64,000 nucleotides of DNA from Ophiodon elongatus (taxonomy: Eukaryota > Chordata > Actinopteri > Perciformes > Hexagrammidae). This document shows, one piece after another, positions 1-11,110 of the stretch. Positions within the stretch are counted from its first letter, which is position 1, and every line of letters begins with the position of its first letter. A program made the translations under genes and the position numbers. Where the stretch lies: positions 248,001 to 312,000 of the forward strand of contig JACSYO010000199.1 in assembly GCA_016806645.1 (NCBI GenBank), read 5' to 3'. Below the pieces are notes generated by a model. That model was not told where the DNA came from. It worked only from the letters and a program-made list of their open reading frames with translations, and searched no databases.

Positions 1-2586
1 TCCATGTTGATAATCCCCAGGATAGAGGGTCTATAGAACTATGTGGTGTCCTTGATAACTATGATCTGACTCAGCATGTAACAGGACCCACCCACAACAA
101 GGGGCACACTCTGGACCTAATCATCACCAAAGGTCTAAACATTTCCAAGGTTGCTGTGACTGATGGTGCACTCTCTGATAATGTCTGTGTTTTCTTTGAG
201 TGCGCAATCTTCTTCCACACAAATGTCAAAACCGAGGTTGTGACGAAGCGTTACATCTCTGAAAACACCAGTGAACTATTTATTCAGAAGTTCTCCTCCA
301 CACCAGCCCTCTCTTGCATCTCAGTCAATGAGCTTGTAGATAACTTCAATTCTAAAGTAAAAAATGTTATTGATGCCATTGTACCCACTAAAGTGAAGGT
401 TGTCTCGGATAAGCAAAGATCTCCTTGAAGAAATGCCACGCCGGTCAGAATAGAGAAGAGAGAGTGTCGGAAAGCTGAGCGCAGGTGGCGAAAAAAACTA
501 ATCTCCAGGTTCACTGTGACATCTATAAAGAGAGACTTCGCAATTATAATTTGGAACTTAGAAATGCAAGGCAGTCCTTCTTCTCTGACATTATAACCAA
601 AAACAATAACAATGCACGCGCCTTATTTGCTACCGTCGACAAGCTAACAAACCCTCCAGTGTCAGTAACTGCTGAGCTCCAATCCACCTGGGCATGCAAT
701 CAATTTGCTTCCTTTTTTACTGACAAAATTCAGAAAATTAGACAGGCAGTCGGTGCCTCCACGCCAACCACAGGACATGTGTTGTCCCCATCTTTAAATA
801 ACATCAATTCAAATATCATGACACAATTTTTATTCAATCAACAAAAGAAGCCTAGAAGACATTATACAACATCTGAAATCATCCTCCTGCTGCTTAGATA
901 TTCTACCGACACACTTTTTAAAAAATATTTCACACTGCATGACCACTGATCTTTTACAAATTGTAAACACCTCCCTTCTCCCAGGTGTTTTCCCACAAGC
1001 CCTAAAAACTACAGTTATTAAACCACTCCTAAAGAAGGCTAGTTTGGACCCCGCAATAATGAAAAATTATAGGCCAATATCAAACCTACCATTTTTAAGT
1101 AAAATAATTGAAAAAGTGTTTTTTCAACAGCTGAACAACTTCTTAGCGTAAATAACTGTTTTGATGTCTTCCAGTCCGGCTTTCGACAGCACCACAGTAC
1201 TGAAACTGCTCTTGTTAAGGTTTTCAACGACATCCACTTAAACACAGACAGTGGCAGAATTTCAGTCTTAGTATTACTGGATCTCAGTGCTGCATTCGAC
1301 ACGGTCGACCATGATATACTACTAGACAGACTAAAGGTCTGGGTAGGACTCGCTGGCGCAGCACTTAACTGGTTTGAATCATACTTGAAGGGCAGAGAAT
1401 ACTTTGTGTCTGTAACTAATTACACACCAGAGCTGACTAGGGTGACGTGGTGTTCCCCAAGGTTCAATACTGGGGCCTCTTCTGTTCAACATCTACATGC
1501 TTCCACTGGCTCAGATTATGGAAAACAACAAAGTGTGTTATCATAATTATGCAGACGACACACAAATCTACATAACTATATCACCAGGGGACTATAATCC
1601 CATACAAGCCAGAACCAAGCCAGAAATCTGGGTGTAGTTATGGATTCAGACCTCAACCTGCAGAGCCATATCAAGACAATTACAAAATCAGCCTACTATC
1701 ACCTGAAGAATATAGCAAGGATTAGAGGACTTATGTCTCAACAGGATTTGGAAAAACTTGTCCACGCTTTTATCTTCAGTAGACTCGACTACTGTAGCGG
1801 TGTGTTTACAGGTCTCTGTAAAAAGTCAATCAGAAATCTGCAGCTGATTCAGAACGCTGCAGCTCGAGTCCTCACTAAGACCAAGAAAGTGGATCACATC
1901 ACTCCAGTTCTGAGGTCTTTGCACTGGCTTCCTGTCCAACAAAGAATTGACTTTAAAATCCTGCTGTTGGTTTATAAAGCACTGAATGGTTTAGGGCCTA
2001 AATACATTTCTGATATGCTGCTACCTTATGAACCATCCCGACCCCTTAGATCGTCTGGGACTGGTCTACTTCCTGTCCCAAGAGTCAGAACTAAACATGG
2101 AGAAGCAGCGTTCAGTTTTACTGCTCCACATATCTGGAAAAAGGTCCCTGAAAGCTGCAGGTCTGCTGAGACCCTAAACTCCTTTAAATCCAGATTGAAG
2201 ACTCTTCTGTTTGCTGTTGCCTTTAATTGAACCAGATTCAAGGATCATAATCAATTTCTGCATTTGACTACTGTATTTTACTTCTTAAACTGCACTGCAA
2301 CTTTTATTTGTTTTGTATATAACTGGCAAGTGTCCGAGGGACGAGTAAACACTTCCCTGAACTTCAGTTCAGGGAATTGAATAGAATCCAAGCGACTTAA
2401 AAATAAACCTTTAGCTTTTTAATGTTTTACTGACTGTTTTTAATGTTTAAATGAATGTTCTTAATTGTTTTTCAATCTTCTTTTCTTTTGCATTATGTTT
2501 TGATGCTTTTAATGGTTTTATGTGAAGCACTTTGAATTGCTCTGTTGTTGAAATGTGCTATACAAATAAACTTGCCTTGCCTTGCC
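1..2586 (+). mobile_element. L2-type non-LTR retrotransposon, nearly full-length ORF2 plus 3' UTR, inactive
   Basis: The copy is open at the left edge, so its 5' end is missing. It runs from the end of the endonuclease through the whole reverse transcriptase to a 3' UTR of about 350 bases. The UTR has AAGCACTTTGAATTG, then CTATACAAATAAA, then a (TTGCC)3 tail at 2572-2586, as in L2-clade LINEs of fish. It has several frameshifts, at least one stop inside the endonuclease-RT linker, and a deletion after the catalytic YADD. No target-site duplication can be checked because the left end is cut off. It lies antisense to sorcs2. Confidence 0.85.
3..2230 (+). pseudogene. L2-type endonuclease/reverse transcriptase, broken ORF2
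   Basis: The endonuclease C-terminus opens at HVDNPQDRG, contains GHTLDLIITKGLNI, and should end in the catalytic SDH, but reads SDN at 174-182. An in-frame TGA at 426-428 sits where Trp is expected before RNATPVR. The reading frame then slips at an A7 run (491-497), near an A run at about 919-925, and around 1145. RT landmarks remain: NYRPISNLPF (near 1060-1095), motif A LLDLSAAFDTVDH (about 1275-1314), motif B GVPQGS (1449-1466) and motif C YADD (1548-1559), spread over different frames. Roughly 200 bases between YADD and NLGVVMDSDL (near 1590-1630) are missing compared with intact L2 proteins. The C-terminal part 1640-2230 is open and carries RLDYCSG, LIQNAAARVLT and LHWLPVQQRI, ending LKTLLFAVAFN. 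It cannot encode a working protein. The clade call comes from these motifs. Confidence 0.85.
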
Positions 2587-3018
2587 TATTGAACAGTCTT
2601 CTGCTAAACATGCTGTATCAACTGCAACGATAAAAGACAAATAACGCATTCAAAAATCCTGTGCCTGTGAAATTCAGATTTTATTTTTTGACATTACACT
2701 GTCTAAAGCTGTGATATTCCAGCCTTTTCACATTGTTCAGCCTCACTTTCTGTCTGACTTTTGTATTCCATTTAACGGTGCAGAACTTCATATTCATTTT
2801 GGTGAGTTAATGGCTGACAAACAAATACTACTATGCCAACCACATTCACCTCAGACTGAGAAGCTTTGAATCCCCAAAAAACTAATAAATTATACAATTA
2901 TGCCTGCTGGACTATTGTTGGGCCTTGCTCTGCAGTGTGTGGTCCAGACGTCAGTGTCCTTTTGGAAAGTAGCTCCTAACAAGGCCGTAATAAAGATAAA
3001 AATAGGAATGTGGAAGGT

Positions 3019-3019
<1 letters not shown>
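2587..3019. other. AT-rich intronic sequence, nothing recognised
   Basis: Unique-looking sequence between the L2 tail and a long GT array. No exon, splice pair or transposon end is visible. Confidence 0.5.

Positions 3020-3079
<60 letters not shown>
3020..3079. repeat. (GT)30 microsatellite
   Basis: An uninterrupted dinucleotide run of 60 bases. A (CT)8 run follows at 3085-3100. It generates spurious Val-Cys and Thr-His open frames on both strands. Confidence 0.98.
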
Positions 3080-3082
<3 letters not shown>

Positions 3083-3084
3083 AA

Positions 3085-3100
3085 CTCTCTCTCTCTCTCT
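3085..3100. repeat. (CT)8 microsatellite
   Basis: Perfect CT run five bases after the GT array; together they form a compound microsatellite. Confidence 0.95.
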
Positions 3101-4277
3101 GTAGACCTGTGTACCTCTTTACCCCGTCCAGACTGAAAGGGATCTGACTCCAATAAATATACACAGACCAAAAACACAGCTAAACCTTTGCACCAAATAT
3201 TGCAGTCCGTGTACTGTAGGGTGAACAAACACACACTGGATGGCATTATGTAGTATAGATGGCCACATGCTCTCATTTTTCCAGTTCATTTTAGGCCCAA
3301 TACGAGGTGAGACTGTCATATGTGTCTTCAGTGCCAGTGTCCACCGAACACATGAGGACCTCACTCAAAATTCCTATATTTGACATTTGGCTGACATAAA
3401 ATTAAGCAATAAGGCACGAGAGGTAACGATTTATTATGATTTTAAAACAGCTAAGGGTATTGTTAAAACCCACTTAGCTTTTATAAAACGGTTACTATAC
3501 CTGGCAAGGTTTTATAAAATGAAAACACAGCAACAAAAAATGCATTTACTTTTTGATAACAAATAATAATTTCAATCAACCACCAAGCAATAAAGTTCTC
3601 CAGTGACATTCAGCAGAACGGTTGCCAAGAAATACAGACAGAGTGGAAGGCATACTTAAAGACTGAGGATATTATTAACATTTATATGGATATCACCATT
3701 AATTGAGCAATTGTTGAAGTAGTGTTTAATCATGTTTTCACTCCCCTTTGCTGGTTCCGGGGTGTTTGACTCTGTGTCTCTGTTTTAATTGTGCAGAAAC
3801 AAGGTATTTCTCCAATGATGCGACGGGATGCAGTGGGTTCCCTGTCTGCTCAAACATAAATCACAGAAGGCTCTCTTTTGTTTCTTTTGCCAGCATTTTG
3901 GTGTTTTTTGTGCAGTCATTGACTGATAGCATAGCGTACTGACCATTCTCGTCAGGGCGGATGATCAGGTGAGAAATCAGCAAATGGACCGCAAAGTCTG
4001 TTTAAGAGTCCCGACTTTGTTTCTTGACTTTTCCAGATTTTTAATTTCTCTCTCATTCATTTCAGCTTGTCTCCTGTCTTTTTTTTTTTTATCTTCCTCC
4101 TCTTCCCGTCCATCTCTTTGAACCACTTATACACACTTAGCCCAATTAGTAAATAAAAATTCAAAACATTTTGTAATCTGTGACTAATTGCCGCAGTGAT
4201 AATATTGTAACACGGTTACAGATTTGTGTTAACAGTATTCTTTTATTATTATTATTATTTTATAAACTAAGTTATTT
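3101..4277. other. intronic sequence, nothing recognised
   Basis: AT-rich sequence with a T run near 4080-4091 and (TTA) repeats near 4245-4260. No coding or transposon signature is visible. Confidence 0.45.
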
Positions 4278-4306
4278 AGTTTATATATATATATATTATA
4301 TATATG
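4278..4306. repeat. TA-rich microsatellite
   Basis: Alternating TA with one interruption (TATATATATATATTATATATAT). It is self-complementary and could extrude as a hairpin. Confidence 0.85.
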
Positions 4307-4710
4307 TCGCCTCTCCAAAGTCTGTGAAGCAGTAGAGTGAATGCCACACTTTTCCTCATACTATGCTATATTATATAACACTTATAATTATAATATACAA
4401 CAAGGTGTTCTGCATACAGTCATTAAAACTAATAAAGTACAGCCTCAATTTCCGTATAGACATTATTGGAAATGTGAATTCTTGACAAAAAAGACGCTCT
4501 ACTTTTGAGATAATTCTGTTGGAAGTGGGAGGAATCTTTTCCGACTGGCTGCTCTGCTGGCTTAAGGATTAAAGTACTGACCATGTATCGTACTGTCCCT
4601 GGATAATGTCCATCTGGGGACCGTCGTTCCCTCATTTCCTGCCATCTCCCTACTGTTACTATCTAACAAAGGCATAGAATGCAAAAAAAGGTCCATCTCT
4701 TTCAGTGCAA

Positions 4711-4840
4711 ATCCATACATCTATTATCTATAACTACTTATCCTCTTGAGGGTGGTGGGGTGCTGGAGCCTATCCCAGTTGACATTGGGCCAGAGGCAGG
4801 GTGCCCCCTTCCATAAGTCATCAGTCTATCACAGGGCTCA
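4711..4840. mobile_element. dispersed teleost repeat fragment (GGAGCCTATCCCAG type)
   Basis: The sequence contains ATCTATTATCTATA, then ACTTATCCTC, GGGGTGCTGGAGCCTATC, CCAGTTGACATTGGGC and CAGTCTATCACAGGGC. I recognise this order as a very common interspersed repeat of fish genomes, usually preceded by (ATCC)n. I cannot name the class with confidence. The copy is diverged and truncated. Confidence 0.6.
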
Positions 4841-4894
4841 ATAAAAATTAGTTTTTATGAATGCTCTTGTGTCTTGAAAGACTCAATAACAAAA

Positions 4895-5240
4895 ACAGCC
4901 ATGCTAGCATTAACGTGTTAACATTAGCGTGTTAACATGTTCGCAATGATTATACTAACATCTTGTTTTTTTAGCAGGTTTAATGTTTACCATGCTCACC
5001 ATACAGGTTTAGTGTGTTAGCATGCTAATTAACACTAAACAGAGGGTGCAACTGGAACTGACCGGAATGTCATTAATTTTGCAGGTATTTGGTCAAAATG
5101 CAAAGTAATGAACAAATAAATAGTTTGACCTGATGATGGCGCTAGATTTATCCAAGTGATTACAATTTATCCTCTGGCGACCATGAATGCATGTAACCAA
5201 CATTTCACAGCAATCCACCCAACATTATTATTTTAATAAT
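4895..5240. mobile_element. dispersed teleost repeat copy (GTTAGCATGCTAA type)
   Basis: It starts with alternating GCTAGCATTAAC and GTGTTAACAT words. It then has TTTAATGTTTACCATG, GTGTTAGCATGCTAAT, TCATTAATTTTGCAGG, TATTTGGTCA, TTTGACCTGATGATGG and CGCTAGATTTA, and ends CATTTCACAGCAATCCA. This order is familiar from many fish introns as a non-coding interspersed repeat. No terminal repeats were resolved, and the class is not certain. Confidence 0.6.
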
Positions 5241-6094
5241 AACAAGTTGTCAAGCACATCGGGGTGGGACATCAGCAGACACATTTGAAGGAAATAGAAT
5301 TTCAAGACTTAAAGTTAATTCATTTTAGTTTAGTCTTTAATTAGAGTTCATTGGGTGTGCCCCTGTGGCCTAATGGTTAAGTCACTGACAATGAACAGCA
5401 ATCTTACTACTTTATCTCATAAAGGCATAAACTGCTCTGCAAATCAGACTTCACCTCTCTTGTGAGTTTGTGATACAAGTAGAGTCTGGATTAAATGTAA
5501 CCCTCTGCTTGCTACTGGACGGTGACTTATAATTTTGAGCCCTTTTTGGAAGGACAGGTAAATGAGCAAGAAGTTTATTTTGATAAACTGAGCAAAGGGA
5601 TAATAACCATAATTAAACAAACTGACACACAGATAGCTGGCTGCATCTCTTCTCTCACTTGTTCAATTCATTAGAAAGGAAAGTGTGGGGAAAATAGACA
5701 CTGCCGGCTTCTGCTCTACCCAAACATAATGAATTATCCATCACTGGAGCAGCTCATTGATTTTTTTTTTCTACCTGTGTTTTTCAATCTTTGAAAGAAT
5801 AGATTTAAATTTCTTTAAGCTATCTTCAGTTTGGTTATAGGTTTATCTATGTAACTGTAATGCCTCAAAGAGTTCTATACAATTAACATTCTTTCTGAAA
5901 TGGTTCTTCGCATCATTATATCTGGTTCGATATCAAACACCACTTCTGTTTTGAGAGTGGACTCTCTGCTTGGCATCTTCAGTAGCAAGTTGAGCTCCCT
6001 TGGGTGCTGTCTTTCTCTCTCACTTTCTCTCTGTGTCTCTCTCTCCAGGCTGTAAAATATGCATGGAGGAGGGAAGTGAATGAGGTGGTGTAAC
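5241..6094. other. intronic sequence with a tRNA-like SINE head fragment
   Basis: At about 5357-5383 the words TGTGGCCTAATGGTTAAG resemble the A-box end of a tRNA-derived SINE, but no B box follows, so it is at most a fragment. The rest shows nothing I recognise. Confidence 0.35.
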
Positions 6095-6112
6095 GGGAGG
6101 GGGGAGGGAGGG
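6095..6112 (+). other. G-quadruplex-forming motif
   Basis: Four G runs (GGG, GGGGGG, GGG, GGG) are separated by single A bases, the tightest type of intramolecular G4 motif. It lies on the strand that is template for sorcs2. Confidence 0.75.
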
Positions 6113-6381
6113 TATAAGGATGCTCTTGTCTCCATTAAGTATTTACAGCACCCCAGACCATCTGGACCATGGGAGAACCACTGAGAGAATGAATAGAGAC
6201 AAATAAGAACAGAAACAACCTGAGAGGGAAAGAAATTAGTGGGAGTGCAGGACTGGGGGAAATGATTAAGCCCTAAAGCATATGTTTCTACTTTGTGGAG
6301 CTCTCTCCTGGTTTAATTTGGGGAAATGTGATCTGAACCCCAGGGAGGGCTAATCATCAACACATTTGTAATGGTGGAATA

Positions 6382-6383
<2 letters not shown>

Positions 6384-6478
<95 letters not shown>

Positions 6479-6480
6479 GT
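6384..6480. repeat. (TG)n microsatellite, about 97 bases
   Basis: Long TG array with two interruptions (TTTG near 6418 and GTGCG near 6473). Confidence 0.97.
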
Positions 6481-7520
6481 GCATACACCCATGTCTGAAA
6501 CAAACTGATTTAGGAAGTGGGAAGTGAGCTGTAGATGTGGTGTTACCCTGCAGCCAAAAAGCCTCAAAGCAACAGCTTCAAAAGATTAAAACAAACTGAA
6601 ACAAAGATGATCAACTGTAGCATTAAGTTACTATTAACACTCGCACTCATTATATCTCTATACTGTGCACTTGTTTCTCTCAGCATACTGTGCTGGCGTT
6701 ATGTTGTCATTCATTTTAGTACGTCCTCATCATGTTCCCCATGTTACCTCATTCTCATTTTAAGCTAAAATCCCTCAGACTTTCCTCACATTAACCTATT
6801 TATCGATGGCATTTCTTCAGCACTAGCAATTCAATATATTTGCAATTTGTAATTTCGTAAAATGTTTACAGGCCAAATGTTAACTCAAGGTTCCCTAACT
6901 GGCTTTTTCAAGCGCTTTCAACTACATCTTAAAGTCATCATCAACAGGATTTTGCAGTGAGTGAGTGTTGCAAGAACAAGGAGGATGTGGCTATGAACTC
7001 ACTTATTATCTCCCTGACTGCTCTGCTTCTTCAATGCAGTTTTGAAGATTGGGTTTGTTACAAAGAAATAAATCATACATTTTCACTTCTATTGCACATT
7101 GAGTCCATGTGCAGAGAGGAATGGAAGGACAGAAATAGAAGATAGAGAGAGGAGGATAAGGTGTGGATGTTGAAGGGTTGATGTGTCGGTCTAAAGTGTG
7201 ATCCCCCTACTGCTCAGCTTAAAGAAGCTTTCCTCTCCTCTTCGCATTTCAGCTCTGCTCTCTTTCTCTTTCATTCAATTAATGTTATACATGAACAAAA
7301 AGTACAGAAATATACAAACACACATGCACATAAGTAAAGCCACACATGTAGATGCAAGGAGACACATATTCATTTAAAGAAAGTTTTTTTTAAAGAAAGG
7401 GTATACTGTACAGGTATACCCTACACTAATGTAGACAAAAACACACATACTAAGCCCATAAAATGACACTCGGATAACAGTTGTGTAGGTGGAAGTGAGG
7501 TAGATCCACTCTACGTGAAT
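6481..7520. other. intronic sequence, nothing recognised
   Basis: AT-rich. Short open frames here lack splice context and family resemblance. Confidence 0.45.
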
Positions 7521-7609
7521 GGTAAATGGTCTTACATTTATGTAGCGCCTTTCTAGACTTACGACCCCCAAAACTCACTACATACCAACATTCATACACT
7601 GACGTGTGT

Positions 7610-7661
<52 letters not shown>

Positions 7662-7778
7662 CAATTCGTGGTTCATTATCTTGCCCAAGCACACTTCGAC
7701 ATGGAGCAACTGGGTATCAAACCGCCAGTCTTACTATTAGAGGACAACCCGCTCTACCACTAAGCCTATGTTGCCCAC
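7521..7778 (-). mobile_element. tRNA-derived SINE with L2-like tail, copy 1 (diverged, split by a CA array)
   Basis: Read on the minus strand, the head near 7778 has GGCTTAGTGGTAGAGC (A box) and GGCGGTTTGATACC (B box), followed by TGGGCAAGATA. The tail at the other end is TAGAAAGGCGCTACATAAATG, then CCATTTACC, the same layout as the better copies at 40321 and 54436. A 49-base CA array sits in the middle, where the other copies have the CATTCATACACTGA segment. Confidence 0.65.
7612..7660. repeat. (CA)n microsatellite inside a SINE
   Basis: About 24 perfect CA units following CATTCATACACTGACGTGTG of the SINE body. Confidence 0.97.
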
Positions 7779-8190
7779 CTTCAGTATATGATGGCGGGGT
7801 TAACCAAATAAGGGCAGCAGACACCTTGAATATAGTTCAAACAAAAGTTCACACCCACAGTCCAGTAGAAGTACTGGCCTGTCAGACTTTTCCCCCATGA
7901 TGGAGCAGCAAAGCCCTCTGGTGCGCTGGCTACTAGCCCCTCACATCTTCATAAGATGTGAAGAATTTTAAATACCCCTGGATTTTCACACCAGCACCTT
8001 CTTTACATGAGTGTATGCTGTGAGAGTAAATAGATTCAAGGATTAAAGGATTCACGGATTATTTATTGTTATTATGCAACACATGAATGCACAATGCAAT
8101 TCAGTTACAGCCCATTTGTAAAACAACAAACACATGACAAACAAAACAAAAACAGTAGTACATTAATTTAGTGCATTTTTTTTATTTGCA
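7779..8190. other. intronic sequence, nothing recognised
   Basis: Contains a short ATTCAAGGATTAAAGGATTC direct repeat near 8033-8058 but no gene or transposon signature. Confidence 0.4.
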
Positions 8191-8668
8191 TCATGTGGAA
8201 TGTCCACAGCAGCAACAATAACAATTATCTGGGTAGATAATATGGCCGACATCTTCACATTCAAATTTCAACATGAGGAAATCATTGTCCATCCACTTTG
8301 ACTGTGTTTGAGCACCAAGCATCATGATGTAAACACAGAGTCCACCTCTTCTCGTACCACCGGAGTCCTGCTCTCTGTCCTGCTGTCTCCCCGTCAAGTG
8401 CAGTTTGATCCAGGATGACTGATGGAGCCAGGTCTCTGTGAAGATGTAGGGTAAACGGTCATATCCTCCTGCTGCTTTCATCCATCTTAATTTTTACTGG
8501 GCATCTGACAGCCAGCAGTAGACTGGGTAGTGAAGTAGCCTCAGGTCCGAGCTGGGTTAGCTTAGCTTCCATCCCGGCTCTCCTCCCTCTCCTCCCTCTA
8601 GTCTGGCTGGTTGGTTGGCCGTGGGAGGTGATTGTCTCAAAGTCTGCTGCACTTAATCCAATCCCCAC
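8191..8668 (-). pseudogene. non-LTR retrotransposon endonuclease fragment
   Basis: Two overlapping minus frames give one relic. The upstream frame reads RRGRRAGMEAKL, then LPSLLLAVRCPVKIKMDE. The downstream frame reads YDRLPYIFTETWLHQ, then GRQQDREQDSGGTRRGGLCVYI (in two pieces: GRQQDREQDSG, GTRRGGLCVYI). This matches the start of APE-type endonucleases of fish LINEs, in which LPSLLLxNVRSLxNKMDE is followed by FTETWL and RGGGLCVYI. TETW contains the conserved catalytic Glu. The expected Asn-Val-Arg is altered, and a frameshift lies near 8459-8485. The clade is unresolved. Confidence 0.7.
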
Positions 8669-9532
8669 GCTTCCTTTTCAGATGTTATTTAACGTATTCT
8701 GTCATATGCCATTAGTGATAAATGATCAACTTTTTAGAAGCAAAAATTAGGATATACATAGTTATGGATTTTTGAAGGTCCACTTTGAATATGGATATTC
8801 AATATTTTTGGGGGGTGAAGCTTTAAATAGCCAACATACCTGGAAATTAATCCCAGGTAATTGTAAATCCAGTATGTATCTATCATATTTCATAAAAAAA
8901 GTTTTCCCAAATCAATGTAAGTAACACCTTTTTATGTTTAAGAAACCTCTTAAACTTGGTTTAGCCCTTTTAAAGAAATCAATAACTTTAACATTACTGG
9001 TAAACATTAAAATCAATCAATCAATCAAATCACAAAAACAACAACACTGATTGCCTGCTATTTGAAGCTCTACGTATTGTCTGAAAATTAAAAAAATGCA
9101 TGCACTGAGGATTCAAAGCAAAATAATAAGTGCACATCTCCTCCAATCAGTTTGAGGATCAAAAAGGTTTACTGAGTATTTCATGGCTCAACTTGGAGCA
9201 ACAGAGTCTTAAGAAGTGTTCTGTCAGCCTGCAGTTATCACAGTGTTTAGTAATGCAGTGGCAAATCCTCACATCTTTGCCTAATCTACAAGCACCTTTC
9301 CCTCTGTTTACTCTGATGCAGTATCCAATTTGATCTCTATTTAAGGCATACATGCGGACTAAGAGAGAGAGAGGCAAAATCAGATTAGGTAAATATCCTC
9401 AAGCAAGACTCAAGAGTCAGAAATCTTTGTGGGTCTTATGTTCAGTCCTCCTCTTTCTTCACTATCTTCCATTGCCAGAAACTCTTTGGAAAAAAAGTGC
9501 CTTCCTCCCGTTTTGTGCTTTTGCACAGATTA
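8669..9532. other. intronic sequence, nothing recognised
   Basis: AT-rich, with a short (AATC)4 run near 9011-9028. No other structure seen. Confidence 0.45.
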
Positions 9533-9540
9533 CTCTACAA

Positions 9541-9848
9541 CATTGGTGCCCAAACATTTTCCCTTCGAGGGCCAAAACTGAAACTCAATCGTGGGTCACG
9601 GGCCAAAAGCAAACACTATTGTATTGTATTGTTTCATGAAAATGCTAAATGGTATTTCAATCACAAGTTACCTTAATTGAAATGCCTTTTATGTCTCTGC
9701 CTCTCAATGTTTTTGTTACCTGACACCAAAGTGTCACTGCCGTGCACAGGACATGAAAAATAATCAATAGCGATATATCTTTTTTTTCTTCAAATTATAT
9801 TCTTTTTTAATTTCACTAGAAGCATCTGGCACACTTTGGGCAGCTCTG
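9541..9848. mobile_element. hAT-type MITE with imperfect TIRs and 8-bp target duplication
   Basis: The left end is CATTGGTGCCCAAA. The complement of the right end is CAGAGCTGCCCAAA (11 of 14 identical), of the CAGNGNTGCCCAAA type typical of hAT elements. The flanks are CTCTACAA (9533-9540) and CTCTAAAA (9849-9856), an 8-bp target-site duplication with one mismatch, as hAT transposases make. At 308 bases it is too short to encode a transposase. Inside are GAGGGCCAAAACTGAAACTC and GGGTCACGGGCCAAAAG, also seen in fish hAT repeats. Confidence 0.8.
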
Positions 9849-9856
9849 CTCTAAAA

Positions 9857-10348
9857 TGTAAAAAAAGATTATATCATGCAGGTTAACAATACTCTCAGAG
9901 ATGACTTAATTACTTCATGTTAATATCTTGATATTAATTCAGTAAAGATCTCAGTCTGATTCAAACAAAGTGCTTGTGGATACCACACTTGATACCATGT
10001 ATTCTTCTTAGAAGAATGTCAGGGAATAAATCCAATGATCTGTGGATCTATAAGAATCAAGACTTGATAGTCTAACAATGGCATAGCAGTGTTAAAAAAA
10101 TATTTTTCAATTGTGACTAAAATCAAAATCCTGATGCAAAAGGCAAAATAGGTGGTCATATAGCGTGTTTACATGAACTCTACATATTAGCATGCATTTT
10201 AATGTTGTCTAAATAATATCTGTAAGATGTTATTTGCTCAAATGCCCATATTCTTCAGACGTGTTCAGAGAACACTTATACACTTACACTGGTTAATGTA
10301 GCACTTTTAGACTAAACACTAAATGACTCCCCTAAAGGCTCTTATCTA
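9857..10348. other. intronic sequence, nothing recognised
   Basis: AT-rich, no structure noted. Confidence 0.45.
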
Positions 10349-10371
10349 GAAAGAAAGAAAGAAAGAAAGAG

Positions 10372-10422
<51 letters not shown>

Positions 10423-10429
10423 ACGAAAG
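10349..10429. repeat. (GAAA)n microsatellite
   Basis: About 20 tetranucleotide units with two substitutions; a pure purine strand. Confidence 0.97.
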
Positions 10430-11002
10430 CTTTGCAGTGCTATGGCCTCGCATGGCTAAATCACATTCATCTACCTACAGGTACAGTTTCACTTGTGTAC
10501 TAATGTTTGGAGCTCTATTATCAGCCATATTATAGTCCAGCTCCTTGGGTCAGCCATAACAGACTGAAGGACAGACATAGAAGAGTAACAGGCAGCAATA
10601 ATAAAAGAATCAGCACTGACGCCAACACCTGGGGTACGAAAAAACTCTGCACAGCACACTGACAAACAGAGACATGGCTGTGGTTACGGTTATGATTAAA
10701 AGCACAAGCATGCATGGAGATGTCCAGGGTTATCTCTGAAATAAGTATTGGTTAAACTTTGGACACGTATGAGTTTGTACTAATTGACCTTCATGACATA
10801 TGCAGGTTTTTCAACAAGTCTTAGTTTATACCTACTTGACAAAATGGATAATTTGTCAGTACCTTCCAATAACATATCGTTTTACCCAAAAAAACAACAC
10901 ATGCCTGATATGTTTTCTGCACCTTTCAATTATATGGTTTGTGATCTGGAAAAGTTTGTGAAACTTAAACACAGTTTGATCGCCTTCATGTTTAACTGAA
11001 AT
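10430..11002. other. intronic sequence, nothing recognised
   Basis: No exon-like or transposon-like signature visible. Confidence 0.45.
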
Positions 11003-11110
11003 AGGCTTCTGCGGCCCAGTGGATGGAGCTGGTCGTCCTTTAACCAGAACATTGGTGGTTTGAACCCTGGTTACTACTGTCTGCATGTCGATGTAGCCTT
11101 GAGCCTATAA
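11003..11110 (+). mobile_element. tRNA-derived SINE head, copy 2 (truncated)
   Basis: GCGGCCCAGTGGATGGAGC (A-box region), then GGTCGTCCTTTAACCAGAAC, then GGTGGTTTGAACCC (B box), then GCATGTCGATGTAGCCTTGA. This is the head order of the SINE family at 28753, truncated before the tail. Confidence 0.65.

Noticed and set aside
2890..3276. Open frames through GT/CA arrays (poly Thr-His, Val-Cys), here and at other microsatellites
   Set aside because: Translation of dinucleotide repeats only.
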